DNA of 64,000 nt from an uncultured Mucilaginibacter sp. (GTDB lineage Bacteria; Bacteroidota; Bacteroidia; Sphingobacteriales; Sphingobacteriaceae): contig CAJYJH010000033.1 of assembly GCA_913775265.1 (NCBI GenBank), positions 62,001-126,000 of the forward strand, given 5' to 3'. The translations under genes and the position numbers were made by a program. Shown in pieces: positions 54,605 through 62,326 of the stretch (positions are counted from its first letter, which is position 1; the number at the start of each line of letters is the position of its first letter). Under the pieces are notes generated by a model. That model was not told the DNA's origin. It did no database searches and saw only the letters and a program-made list of their open reading frames with translations.

Positions 54605-54730
54605 AAGTGAGTAAAATAATACAGCGTTATTGGAGCATTATAGGTTTGTTAATAAATTTATTTTAAGCGGTTTGATGTTGACAGACTTAATGCCAACTGC
54701 TAATTTTAAATAAATATAAACCTAATTACC

Positions 54731-55129
54731 ATGACCTTTAAAAGTGCAATCAGCTGGTTCGAAATACCGGCTACCGATTTGAGTCGGGCGCAAAAATTTT
54801 ACGAAGAAATTTTTGATATGCAAATGATCGCGATGGATACCGACGGTTACCAAATGCGTATGTTCCCGCTCGAAGATCCAATGAATGGCGTTGGCGGTGC
54901 TGTTGTTTTGCAATCAGATTTTCATCAGCCATCGGCCGATAGCGGTACCTTGATTTATTTAAACGCTAATCCTGACGTGCAATTAGTGGCTGATAAAGTA
55001 GAAGCTGCGGGCGGCAAAGTGATTGTCCCCAAAATGGAAATATCACCCGAATATGGTTATATGGCGGTAATTATCGACACCGAAGGCAACCGGATTGGCT
55101 TGCACTCTGTACCCGAGAAATACCTTTAA
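54731..55129 (+). CDS. VOC-family (glyoxalase-like) protein
   Basis: A 132-residue two-module VOC protein. It starts W-F-E-I-P-A-T-D-L-S-R-A-Q-K-F-Y-E-E-I-F and ends with D-T-E-G-N-R-I-G-L-H. The fold binds a metal and catalyses varied reactions; the substrate is unknown. The glyoxalase I-like layout comes from the N-terminal beta-alpha-beta-beta-beta unit and a second C-terminal unit. Confidence 0.88.
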   Translation: MTFKSAISWFEIPATDLSRAQKFYEEIFDMQMIAMDTDGYQMRMFPLEDPMNGVGGAVVLQSDFHQPSADSGTLIYLNANPDVQLVADKVEAAGGKVIVPKMEISPEYGYMAVIIDTEGNRIGLHSVPEKYL

Positions 55130-55155
55130 CTGTTGCTGCAATTAATCTTAAACAA

Positions 55156-55197
55156 CAATATGCTGAATGGATATTAACCTGCCAGCTCAGCATATTG
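55156..55197. promoter_or_regulatory. Long-loop inverted repeat between VOC and xdhC genes
   Basis: CAATATGCTGA (55156-55166) and TCAGCATATTG (55187-55197) are perfect 11-bp arms with a 20-base loop. There is no T run, so it is a poor terminator by itself; it could be a regulatory hairpin 50 bases before the xdhC start. Confidence 0.45.
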
Positions 55198-55246
55198 ATT
55201 AAACTTTACATTCTTATTCCTGTTAATTTTTAAGTTTACCTACAGG

Positions 55247-56401
55247 ATGAAAGAATTAGAAGATATTGTAAAAGCATTTGATGCTGCAGAGCAGGCTGGC
55301 AAGCAAACGGCTTTGGCCACCGTGGTACAGGTAGAGGGTTCATCTTACCGGCGTGCGGGTGCCCGTATGTTAATTACCGGAGATGGACAGTTAACCGGAG
55401 CCATCAGCGGCGGCTGCCTGGAGGGCGACGCTTTGCGTAAAGCGCGGCTGGTAATGGCGCAACAGCAACCTATGCTGGTTACTTATGATACTACTGACGA
55501 CGACGATGCCAAACTGGGTGTTGGTTTGGGTTGCAACGGTATCATTCATATCCTGATTGAGCCTATATTTGCCGAGCAAGCTCATCATCCTATACAACTG
55601 TTTAAAAAGTTTTTAAGCAAGCGGCAAAATGCGGTTATTGTAACCTTGTTTTCGTTGGTCAATCGTAAAGGTATTCAGCCGGGTACTTGTTTGTTTTTAT
55701 CAGATCAGGAGTACTACTATCAATGTCATGATTCTAAGTTGGAAATGCAGCTGCGTCATGATGCAAAATTGGTGTTAGCAAATGGTAAGTCAGCTATCCA
55801 GACTTATCAGTCAGATACAGAACTGACTGGTTTCGTCGAACTGTTAAAGCCTGCTGTTTCATTGTTGGTTTTTGGTGCCGGTAATGATGCCATTCCATTA
55901 GTAAAAATGGCAGCGGTGATGGGTTGGCATACTACGGTGATTGACGGCCGTACCAATTATGCCGTATCAACACGCTTTCCGGAAGCAAAGCGTGTTCTTT
56001 TAGCTAAGCCTGAGCAAGCCTTATCTCAGCTTGATTTAGATAGTCGCACAGCGGCGGTACTGATGACACATAATTACAATTACGACCTGGCGATGTTGCG
56101 GCAGCTGTTACCACTAAAGCTTACTTACGTAGGAAGTTTAGGCCCCAAGAAGAAGTTGCAACGTATGTTGGACGAGTTGCAGGAAGAGGGTATGACCACT
56201 ACCGCTGAAGAATTGCGAAGCGTATACGGACCAACAGGTCTGGATATTGGGTCAGAAACATCTGAAGAAATTGCTTTATCTATCCTGTCTGAAATAATGG
56301 CGGTCTTGCAACAACGGGAAGGTAAGCCTTTGCGAGAAAAAAGTACCGTTATCCATTCGCCTGATATGGCCAGCCTACCTGTAAATCACGAAAACTTGTG
56401 A
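55247..56401 (+). CDS. XdhC/CoxI-family molybdenum-enzyme maturation protein
   Basis: A 384-residue XdhC-like protein. The N-terminal XdhC/CoxI region (residues about 12-90) has A-T-V-V-Q-V-E-G-S-S-Y-R-R-A-G-A-R-M and G-C-L-E-G-D. The C-terminal Rossmann domain (about 205-345) has L-L-V-F-G-A-G-N-D-A and Y-V-G-S-L-G-P-K-K-K. XdhC binds molybdenum cofactor, helps insert it with a terminal sulfur, and stabilises xanthine-dehydrogenase-family enzymes. No such enzyme is encoded in this window. The next gene overlaps its stop by four bases, so both form an operon. Confidence 0.9.
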   Translation: MKELEDIVKAFDAAEQAGKQTALATVVQVEGSSYRRAGARMLITGDGQLTGAISGGCLEGDALRKARLVMAQQQPMLVTYDTTDDDDAKLGVGLGCNGIIHILIEPIFAEQAHHPIQLFKKFLSKRQNAVIVTLFSLVNRKGIQPGTCLFLSDQEYYYQCHDSKLEMQLRHDAKLVLANGKSAIQTYQSDTELTGFVELLKPAVSLLVFGAGNDAIPLVKMAAVMGWHTTVIDGRTNYAVSTRFPEAKRVLLAKPEQALSQLDLDSRTAAVLMTHNYNYDLAMLRQLLPLKLTYVGSLGPKKKLQRMLDELQEEGMTTTAEELRSVYGPTGLDIGSETSEEIALSILSEIMAVLQQREGKPLREKSTVIHSPDMASLPVNHENL

Positions 56402-56979
56402 CGGGCATAATCATATTAGCAGCCGGTTCATCCTCCCGGATGGGGCAACCAAAGCAATTATTAGTGTACCAGCAACAAACACTGTTGCAAAAGGCCATTC
56501 AAGCGGCTGTGGACGTAACCAATGCTTGCGTAGTAGTGGTAATGGGTGCTAATCAATCATTAATCAAACCCGGTATAACTAATTCTGCTATAATTATAGA
56601 GTATAACCCAGACTGGCAGCAAGGTATGGCATCTTCTGTAAGGGCTGGGATTAACAGATTGGTAATTGAGCAACCGCAGGTAAAAAATGCACTGCTAATG
56701 CTGTGCGATCAGCCTTTTGTAGATACGGCCTTGTTGCAAAAGCTGATTGAAAAGCAAACAGATGATGGTCAAATCATTGCTTCGGCTTATCAAAATACGG
56801 TAGGTGTGCCGGTACTGTTTAATCGAAGCTGTTTTTCTGAATTAATGGCATTGCAAGGGCAGGACGGCGCCAAAAAGCTATTGAATAAATATAAAGATCA
56901 AATAATCAGTATACCTTTTGAGAAAGGTGCCATTGATATTGATACGCCTGAGGATTATGAGCGGTTATTAGAGTCCTGA
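56398..56979 (+). CDS. MobA-like NTP transferase (MocA-type molybdenum cofactor cytidylyltransferase)
   Basis: A 193-residue nucleotidyltransferase. The nucleotide-binding motif L-A-A-G-S-S-S-R-M-G-Q-P-K-Q is at residues 6-19, and L-L-M-L-C-D-Q-P-F-V (about 100-109) holds the metal-binding Asp. It probably transfers CMP or GMP to molybdopterin, making the dinucleotide cofactor used by xanthine-dehydrogenase-type enzymes. The start is GTG at 56398, overlapping the xdhC stop (GTGA), typical of translational coupling. Other sugar-nucleotide substrates cannot be excluded. Confidence 0.85.
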   Translation: MTGIIILAAGSSSRMGQPKQLLVYQQQTLLQKAIQAAVDVTNACVVVVMGANQSLIKPGITNSAIIIEYNPDWQQGMASSVRAGINRLVIEQPQVKNALLMLCDQPFVDTALLQKLIEKQTDDGQIIASAYQNTVGVPVLFNRSCFSELMALQGQDGAKKLLNKYKDQIISIPFEKGAIDIDTPEDYERLLES

Positions 56980-56993
56980 AATAATTTGTATAA

Positions 56994-57034
56994 ACAAGTA
57001 ACCTCAAATTGTTAACTGATTTGAGATTACTTGT
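56994..57034. terminator. Bidirectional terminator
   Basis: ACAAGTAACCTCAAAT (56994-57009) pairs with ATTTGAGATTACTTGT (57019-57034) over 16 bases with one mismatch, followed by AAAAAT. It sits between the convergent mocA-like gene and SDR gene. Confidence 0.75.
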
Positions 57035-57041
57035 AAAAATC

Positions 57042-57812
57042 TTATTGCTCTTCGTAATGATAAGTTAAACCGCCGTCTACAAAGTAGGTAGAGCCGGTGA
57101 CGTACTTAGCATCGTCAGAACATAAGAAAGCAACTAGTGCTGCTACATCCTCGGGCGTCCCCATTTTACGCATCGGAATGTTTTCTAATAAGTTATCTAA
57201 CTGTTCTTTATTGTTCAACAGCTTTTGATTGATAGGGGTGGCAATGGCGCCCGGCGCTACATTGTTTACGCGCATGTTTAACGGTGCCAACTCGGTAGCC
57301 AAATTACGGGTAAGCATTTTTAATGCTCCTTTACTGGCGCAATAAGCAGCAAAATGCGGAAAAACAATCTCCTCATGTACCGAGCTCATGTTTACAATTA
57401 CGCCTGGGCGTTGCTGATCTTTACAGTATTTTACAAATGCCTGGATGCCAAAAAACACACCTTTCAGATTCGTATCCATCACAAAGTCGTATTCTTCTTC
57501 GGTTACATTCCAAAAGTCATTGTTTTTCTCTACACCGGCGTTATTCACCAGGATATCCAGGTGGCCATATACGGCAATGGCATCCTGCACCAGTTTAACT
57601 ACGTTTTGTATTTTGCTTACGTCGGCTTCCAAAAAATGAGCTTTACGCCCCATATCGGTTACTTGCTTCATTAAGCCCTCGCCGCGCTCATCAAGCGTGC
57701 GGCCGTTAAATATTACATCGGCACCTTCGCTGGCTAACCTGAGGGCACATGCTGCACCAATGCCCTGGCTGCTGCCGGTTACTAAAGCTACTTTGTTTTC
57801 AAAACGATTCAT
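57042..57812 (-). CDS. SDR family oxidoreductase
   Basis: A 256-residue classical short-chain dehydrogenase. The cofactor motif T-G-S-S-Q-G-I-G is at residues 12-19, N-N-A-G at about 90-93, and the catalytic Y-C-A-S-K in the middle. The C-terminal G-S-T-Y-F-V-D-G-G is normal. It resembles glucose-1-dehydrogenase-like SDRs, but the substrate is unknown. It lies 148 bases downstream of the GH63-like gene on the same strand; co-transcription is possible. Confidence 0.9.
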   Translation of the reverse strand: MNRFENKVALVTGSSQGIGAACALRLASEGADVIFNGRTLDERGEGLMKQVTDMGRKAHFLEADVSKIQNVVKLVQDAIAVYGHLDILVNNAGVEKNNDFWNVTEEEYDFVMDTNLKGVFFGIQAFVKYCKDQQRPGVIVNMSSVHEEIVFPHFAAYCASKGALKMLTRNLATELAPLNMRVNNVAPGAIATPINQKLLNNKEQLDNLLENIPMRKMGTPEDVAALVAFLCSDDAKYVTGSTYFVDGGLTYHYEEQ

Positions 57813-57960
57813 ATGTCGGGTATTACTTTGTTATCAACAATAAGAGTAAAAAGCCTAACTGGTTTGCTTTATGATGAAGTTTTTGTACTTGTGGACTACA
57901 GCCTACAGCGATAGCCTACCACATTACTTTTATCAAATAGTATCATCGCAAATACACATA

Positions 57961-60564
57961 TTATCTTAACAAGGCTGCCAGTCCCGTCCAGCCTGTTTGG
58001 TGGCTTGCTCCCAGGCCCCTGCCATTATCGCCATGAAAGTACTCATGAAATAGAATGTAATCTTTAAAATGCACGTCATGGTTCAGCTTAGAATGGCCGC
58101 CAAAAACAGGTCGTTCACCATGCTCATTTCTCAAGAATATGGATTTCAGCCGTTCGCCCAAAGCATCACCAATTTCGGCAAGCGTTAAATACTGGCCCGA
58201 GTGTGTTGGGTATTCTACCTTAAAATCATCACTGTAATACTCATGGAAGCGGTATAATGCATTAATAAGCAAATAGTTAATGGGCATCCATATCGGGCCG
58301 CGCCAGTTACTGTTACCGCCAAACATACTGCTGTCGCTCTCTGCCGGTAAATATTTTACCGAATAATCGGTACCATTCAGCCAGTATTGAAACGGCTCCT
58401 GTTCATATATCTTAGAAATCGAGCGGATACCATACGGCGACAAAAATTCGTTGGTATCAAGCATTCGTTTAAGCAGTAACTTCATTCGATGGCCGCGTAA
58501 CAACGAAAAAAGGTGTTTTTGGTTGCCTTTAATATCTTTCCAACGACTTACCAGATTTACCAGGTCCGGACGTTGCTGCATAAACCAATCCAGCCTTTCG
58601 GTTAGTTTAGGCAGATTACGCCAGCGGGTCTCATCAAAAACAATCACTGCAAACATAGGAATCAAGCCTACCAGTGTACGCAGGCGCAGGCGGTCGTATC
58701 CACCGTCGGGCTTACGTAATACATCGTAAAAAAAGCCATCTTGCTCATCCCAAAGCCCCAAGGCATCTTCGCCAACGTTGGTAAGCGAACCTGCAATGAA
58801 CAAAAAGTGTTCGGCAAACTTAATGGCCATGGTTTCGTAAGTAGGGCTATGGGCGGTCAGTTCCATAGCAATACGCATCATGTTGAGCGAATACATGGCC
58901 ATCCAACTGGTGCCATCGGCCTGCTCTAAACAGCCACCGCCGGGTATCGGCGCGCTTCGATTAAACACGCCGATGTTGTCCAGCCCTAAAAAGCCGCCTT
59001 CAAAAATGTTATTTCCTTCGCTATCCTTTTGGTTGACCCACCATGTAAAATTGAGCAGCAACTTTTGAAAAATTTCTTCTAAAAAGGCAAAGTCATCTTT
59101 AAAGTTGATCTGCCTGTCGGTTTGGTAAACCTGCCAGGCGGCTAAGGCATGTACCGGCGGATTTACATCGCCAAAATCCCACTCATAAGCCGGTAACTGG
59201 CCATTAGGGTGGATGTAGTTTGAGCTAACCAATAATAGCAATTGTTTTTTAGCAAAACCGGGATCAAGCGGAGCCATAGTAATACAGTGGAAAGCTAAAT
59301 CCCAGGCGGCAAACCATGGATATTCCCACTTGTCGGGCATCGATAAAATATCTTCAGCTACCAGGTGTTTCCAGTGGTTGTTGCGGCCATGTTTGCGGTT
59401 TTCGGGCGGTGCTGGTTCTTGTGGGTCGCCATCCAACCAGTGTTTCACGTTAAAATTGTAGTATTGCTTGTTCCAAAACATACCGCCCCATGCCTGGCGC
59501 TGAACCAGTTTTTCGTCGTCAGTGTTCGTATTAAACTGAACGTCGCTATAAAATTGGTCGGCCTCAGCTTGGCGATTGTTGAATAACTGGTCGAAGTTGC
59601 TCAGCGCGTTGATCTGCTTGGTTTTGCTCAGTCTCAACTTAACGGTAACACTGCCCTTAGCCGGTACTTTAAACTGATACCAAAAAGCCACTTTAGTCCC
59701 TTCGTGATTTGGATTAACCGCATCCGTTTGGTTGTTCACTACCCGGTTATTAATGCCATCCTTAACATGTGCAGTTGCATTAGCTGATTGATAAAGCCGC
59801 TGGTTATTAGTTTCGTTTTCGGTGAATAAAAGTTCGGGTGCTCCATCAGCATAAACAAAATAATCGCCCAGCTCGCCGCCATGAAACAAAACCGTGTTAT
59901 TACCCTGATAAATGATTTTAGGCTTGTCCTGATTTTTTAGCCAAGTATTACGATACCAAAACTGTGGAAGTAGGTGGATTGGCGCATCAGCGCCGCCCCG
60001 ATTGTAAACCGTGTACTTTATTAAGATATCTTCTTCTTTATTCTTGGCGTATTCGGCAAAAACATCAAAATATTTGTCTTCATCAAAAATTCCGGTATCA
60101 AGCAGTTCAAATTCCGGTTCGAGTCTGCTGCGCCGGCGATTTTCATCAATTAGCCGTTGGTAGGGGAAAGCCTGCTGCGGATATTTATACAACATTTTAA
60201 GATAGCTATGCGTCGGGGTGCTATCTAAGTAGTAATATAGTTCTTTAACATCTTCGCCATGGTTTCCTTCATTGTTGGTTAAACCAAAAAGGCGCTCTTT
60301 TAATATAGGATCTTGTCCGTTCCATAGCGCCAGGCTCAGGCAAAGTAATTGTTTATCGTCACTTAAGCCGGCAATGCCATCTTCGCCCCAGCGGTAGGCT
60401 TTGCTTCGGGCCATATCATGTGTCACAGCATTCCAGGAGTTACCCTCAGCGCTGTAATCTTCACGAACGGTTCCCCACTGCCTTTCCGACAAATATGGGC
60501 CCCATTTTAACCAATTCGTTTCACCGGCATAATTTTGTTGCAGGCGGGTTTGTTCTGCATTCAT
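57961..60564 (-). CDS. GH63-like (MGH1-type) glucosidase, cytoplasmic
   Basis: An 867-residue protein of the (alpha/alpha)6-barrel glycosidase group seen in GH63 and mannosylglycerate hydrolases. It has an N-terminal beta-rich region with W-G-P-Y-L-S-E-R-Q-W-G-T-V-R-E-D-Y, then W-E-Y-P-W-F-A-A-W-D-L-A-F-H and W-R-G-P-I-W-M-P-I-N-Y-L. Candidate acid residues are Asp in A-W-D-L and Glu near L-P-A-Y-E-W. There is no signal peptide, so it should act on an intracellular alpha-glucoside, perhaps a compatible solute or glycogen-like sugar; this is an inference. Confidence 0.87.
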   Translation of the reverse strand: MNAEQTRLQQNYAGETNWLKWGPYLSERQWGTVREDYSAEGNSWNAVTHDMARSKAYRWGEDGIAGLSDDKQLLCLSLALWNGQDPILKERLFGLTNNEGNHGEDVKELYYYLDSTPTHSYLKMLYKYPQQAFPYQRLIDENRRRSRLEPEFELLDTGIFDEDKYFDVFAEYAKNKEEDILIKYTVYNRGGADAPIHLLPQFWYRNTWLKNQDKPKIIYQGNNTVLFHGGELGDYFVYADGAPELLFTENETNNQRLYQSANATAHVKDGINNRVVNNQTDAVNPNHEGTKVAFWYQFKVPAKGSVTVKLRLSKTKQINALSNFDQLFNNRQAEADQFYSDVQFNTNTDDEKLVQRQAWGGMFWNKQYYNFNVKHWLDGDPQEPAPPENRKHGRNNHWKHLVAEDILSMPDKWEYPWFAAWDLAFHCITMAPLDPGFAKKQLLLLVSSNYIHPNGQLPAYEWDFGDVNPPVHALAAWQVYQTDRQINFKDDFAFLEEIFQKLLLNFTWWVNQKDSEGNNIFEGGFLGLDNIGVFNRSAPIPGGGCLEQADGTSWMAMYSLNMMRIAMELTAHSPTYETMAIKFAEHFLFIAGSLTNVGEDALGLWDEQDGFFYDVLRKPDGGYDRLRLRTLVGLIPMFAVIVFDETRWRNLPKLTERLDWFMQQRPDLVNLVSRWKDIKGNQKHLFSLLRGHRMKLLLKRMLDTNEFLSPYGIRSISKIYEQEPFQYWLNGTDYSVKYLPAESDSSMFGGNSNWRGPIWMPINYLLINALYRFHEYYSDDFKVEYPTHSGQYLTLAEIGDALGERLKSIFLRNEHGERPVFGGHSKLNHDVHFKDYILFHEYFHGDNGRGLGASHQTGWTGLAALLR

Positions 60565-60637
60565 AGGTGGTTGAACAAGGTTGCGATAATAGGGTTTTAT
60601 CGGGATAGTAAGCTTAATGAAAAATTAATGACCTGAC

Positions 60638-60687
60638 TATTACATCACACGAAATTAAAGTACAGAATTTGTGGTGATATTACATCA
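60638..60687 (+). promoter_or_regulatory. Direct repeats 40 bases apart upstream of the ECF sigma gene
   Basis: TATTACATCA occurs at 60638-60647 and again at 60678-60687, exactly 40 bases apart start to start. They end 46 bases before the sigma-factor ATG at 60734. They may bind a regulator; one pair in one genome is weak evidence. Confidence 0.35.
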
Positions 60688-60733
60688 GCAATATACACTA
60701 CTTATAAAAGATAGTAAACTCAAACGTTGACTT

Positions 60734-61279
60734 ATGGAAACAAGCAACAGCAACCACGAGCAATGGTTAACGCATTTATACCTTTCGGTTTTTCCGGCAG
60801 TGGCCGCTTACATAAAAAGTAAAGGCGGAACGCTTGATGAAGCTAAAGATATATTTCAGGATGCGCTGGTTATTTATTATGAAAAAGCGATTGCCGGTAA
60901 AGTAGTGATTGAGCATAGTGAGAAAGTTTACTTGTTAGGTGTTACCCGACACTTATGGTACCACCATCAGCAAAAACAGAAAGGCACAACAGCCGAAGAC
61001 ACTTTGAATTACGAGCACTTGGCTCAGGAGGAAGTATTGACTCCATCGACTAATCGGTTGCTGCGCTATCTGGAAACTGCAGGGCAGAAGTGTATGGATA
61101 TGCTACAGGCTTTTTACTATGATAAGCTAAACATGCGCGAGATTGCGGAGCGGTTCAACCTATCGGGTGAGCGGTCGGCCGCGGTGCAAAAGCATAAGTG
61201 TTTAGAAAAGGTACGTGAAAAAGTAAAAGAAAAATCAATGACTTATGAAGACTTCTGCCTCAGAAATTCGCCTGATTGA
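60734..61279 (+). CDS. ECF-type RNA polymerase sigma factor
   Basis: A 181-residue sigma-70-family ECF factor. Region 2 (about residues 12-75) has A-K-D-I-F-Q-D-A-L-V-I-Y-Y-E, and region 4 (about 115-165) has M-D-M-L-Q-A-F-Y-Y-D-K-L-N-M-R-E-I-A-E-R-F-N-L. It redirects polymerase to a small regulon. The downstream gene overlaps its end by 35 bases, in the position usual for an anti-sigma gene. It lies divergent to the GH63-like gene. Confidence 0.88.
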   Translation: METSNSNHEQWLTHLYLSVFPAVAAYIKSKGGTLDEAKDIFQDALVIYYEKAIAGKVVIEHSEKVYLLGVTRHLWYHHQQKQKGTTAEDTLNYEHLAQEEVLTPSTNRLLRYLETAGQKCMDMLQAFYYDKLNMREIAERFNLSGERSAAVQKHKCLEKVREKVKEKSMTYEDFCLRNSPD

Positions 61280-61514
61280 AAACTATATCCAAGAGCAACT
61301 GCCACCCGGAGATCAACTGGTTTTTGAGGCGCGTTTGTTGTTAAGCCCTGAGTTAACCGTTACACTAAAATGGCAACGGCAGGTTCACGAATTAGTAAAG
61401 CTTCGCGGCCGCAGGCAACTTAAAGCACAAATTGAGCTGGTTGAGCAAAAAATATTTAAACAACCGGCATACCAAACGTTTAGAGATAACATATACAGGT
61501 TATATAAAAAGTAA
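61245..61514 (+). CDS. Small protein overlapping the sigma gene, possible regulator
   Basis: An 89-residue soluble protein starting M-K-T-S-A-S-E-I-R-L-I-E-N-Y-I. It is charged and helical, ending with R-D-N-I-Y-R-L-Y-K-K. No membrane segment and no HxxxCxxC anti-sigma zinc motif are visible. Its place after the sigma gene suggests a small regulator of that factor, but this is inferred from position only. The first residues (L-I-E-N-Y-I-x-x-x-L-P-P-G-D-Q-L-V-F-E-A-R-L) resemble the N-terminal region of anti-sigma-type proteins with only the helical part left. Confidence 0.65.
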   Translation: MKTSASEIRLIENYIQEQLPPGDQLVFEARLLLSPELTVTLKWQRQVHELVKLRGRRQLKAQIELVEQKIFKQPAYQTFRDNIYRLYKK

Positions 61515-61550
61515 AAGCTCGAATCTTATTAATTCGAGCTTTTACTTTTT
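61506..61550. terminator. Strong bidirectional terminator
   Basis: Arms of 19 bp (61506-61524 and 61532-61550), perfect complements containing AAAAGCTCGAAT, enclose a 7-base loop with A and T runs on both sides. The stem overlaps the ends of both convergent genes. Confidence 0.88.
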
Positions 61551-62322
61551 ATAACTGGTAAGCTTTGTATTCGTCTTGAGCGTACTGCCCCCAGTCTTTC
61601 ATGGCTTCTTCGAGCGTAGCCCGCATTTTTTTATTGTCGACGGGTTTGCCCTTGGTAGGCGGTGCAACCTTATTAATGGGTATAGTCATATCGGTTACTT
61701 TAGTTGCAAGCCACATAATGTTTTCGTGAGGCAGGGCTACTTGCAAAATCATTCCTGGTAAGCCGGTAAATGATTCTGGTCCTCCCGGAACAGCAATCTC
61801 ATCAGTGTAAAAAGCAACTACATAAACCGAATCCATAATCAGTGCGTTAGCCCGGCGGCAATTAAAACCAGCTATTTCTCGGGTTTCGTCGGTTATTTTC
61901 CAGTTTATTTTACGTAGGCTGTCCTTTACCAAAAATGTTTCTTCGTAAACCTTTTTTTGTACACTGCTGGTTCGTTTATTTAAATCGGTACCAATGGTGT
62001 TATTTTGTGCTACAATAGCTGTATTAAAAAAGGAGTTATTAGGGCCTTCATCCGGCTTAGGCACATAGAGTGTTTGGTTATCAGTAAAGGTTAATGTACT
62101 GGATTGCTTTTTAAACTGTGGCTGCGATTTGCGGAACGACTCATAGGCTGGTTGTAAAAAGCTTTCATTGTCTTTAGTAATACGTTTTTTGATAATAGCA
62201 TACATGTTTACGCTTTTTTCGTACTCAATAACGCCGCTGGTAGTAAAGTGGGCATTTTGTGCCACTGATAGCTTGCCCACTAATAAGGTTAAGCATAAAA
62301 TTAAAAGGTGTTTACTTTTCAT
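61549..62322 (-). CDS. GLPGLI-family secreted protein
   Basis: A 257-residue exported protein, with the ATG at 62322 starting M-K-S-K-H-L-L-I-L-C-L-T-L-L and the signal peptide ending near V-A-Q. It carries the family region F-T-G-L-P-G-M-I-L-Q-V (about residue 190), where the usual G-L-P-G-L-I is G-L-P-G-M-I. The mature N-terminal part has T-T-S-G-V-I-E-Y-E-K, and C-R-R-A before Y-T-D is kept. GLPGLI proteins are periplasmic and of unknown role, often encoded next to a TonB-type receptor. Here a barrel gene lies just upstream (gap of four bases), probably one operon. Confidence 0.85.
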   Translation of the reverse strand: MKSKHLLILCLTLLVGKLSVAQNAHFTTSGVIEYEKSVNMYAIIKKRITKDNESFLQPAYESFRKSQPQFKKQSSTLTFTDNQTLYVPKPDEGPNNSFFNTAIVAQNNTIGTDLNKRTSSVQKKVYEETFLVKDSLRKINWKITDETREIAGFNCRRANALIMDSVYVVAFYTDEIAVPGGPESFTGLPGMILQVALPHENIMWLATKVTDMTIPINKVAPPTKGKPVDNKKMRATLEEAMKDWGQYAQDEYKAYQL

Positions 62323-62326
62323 GATG

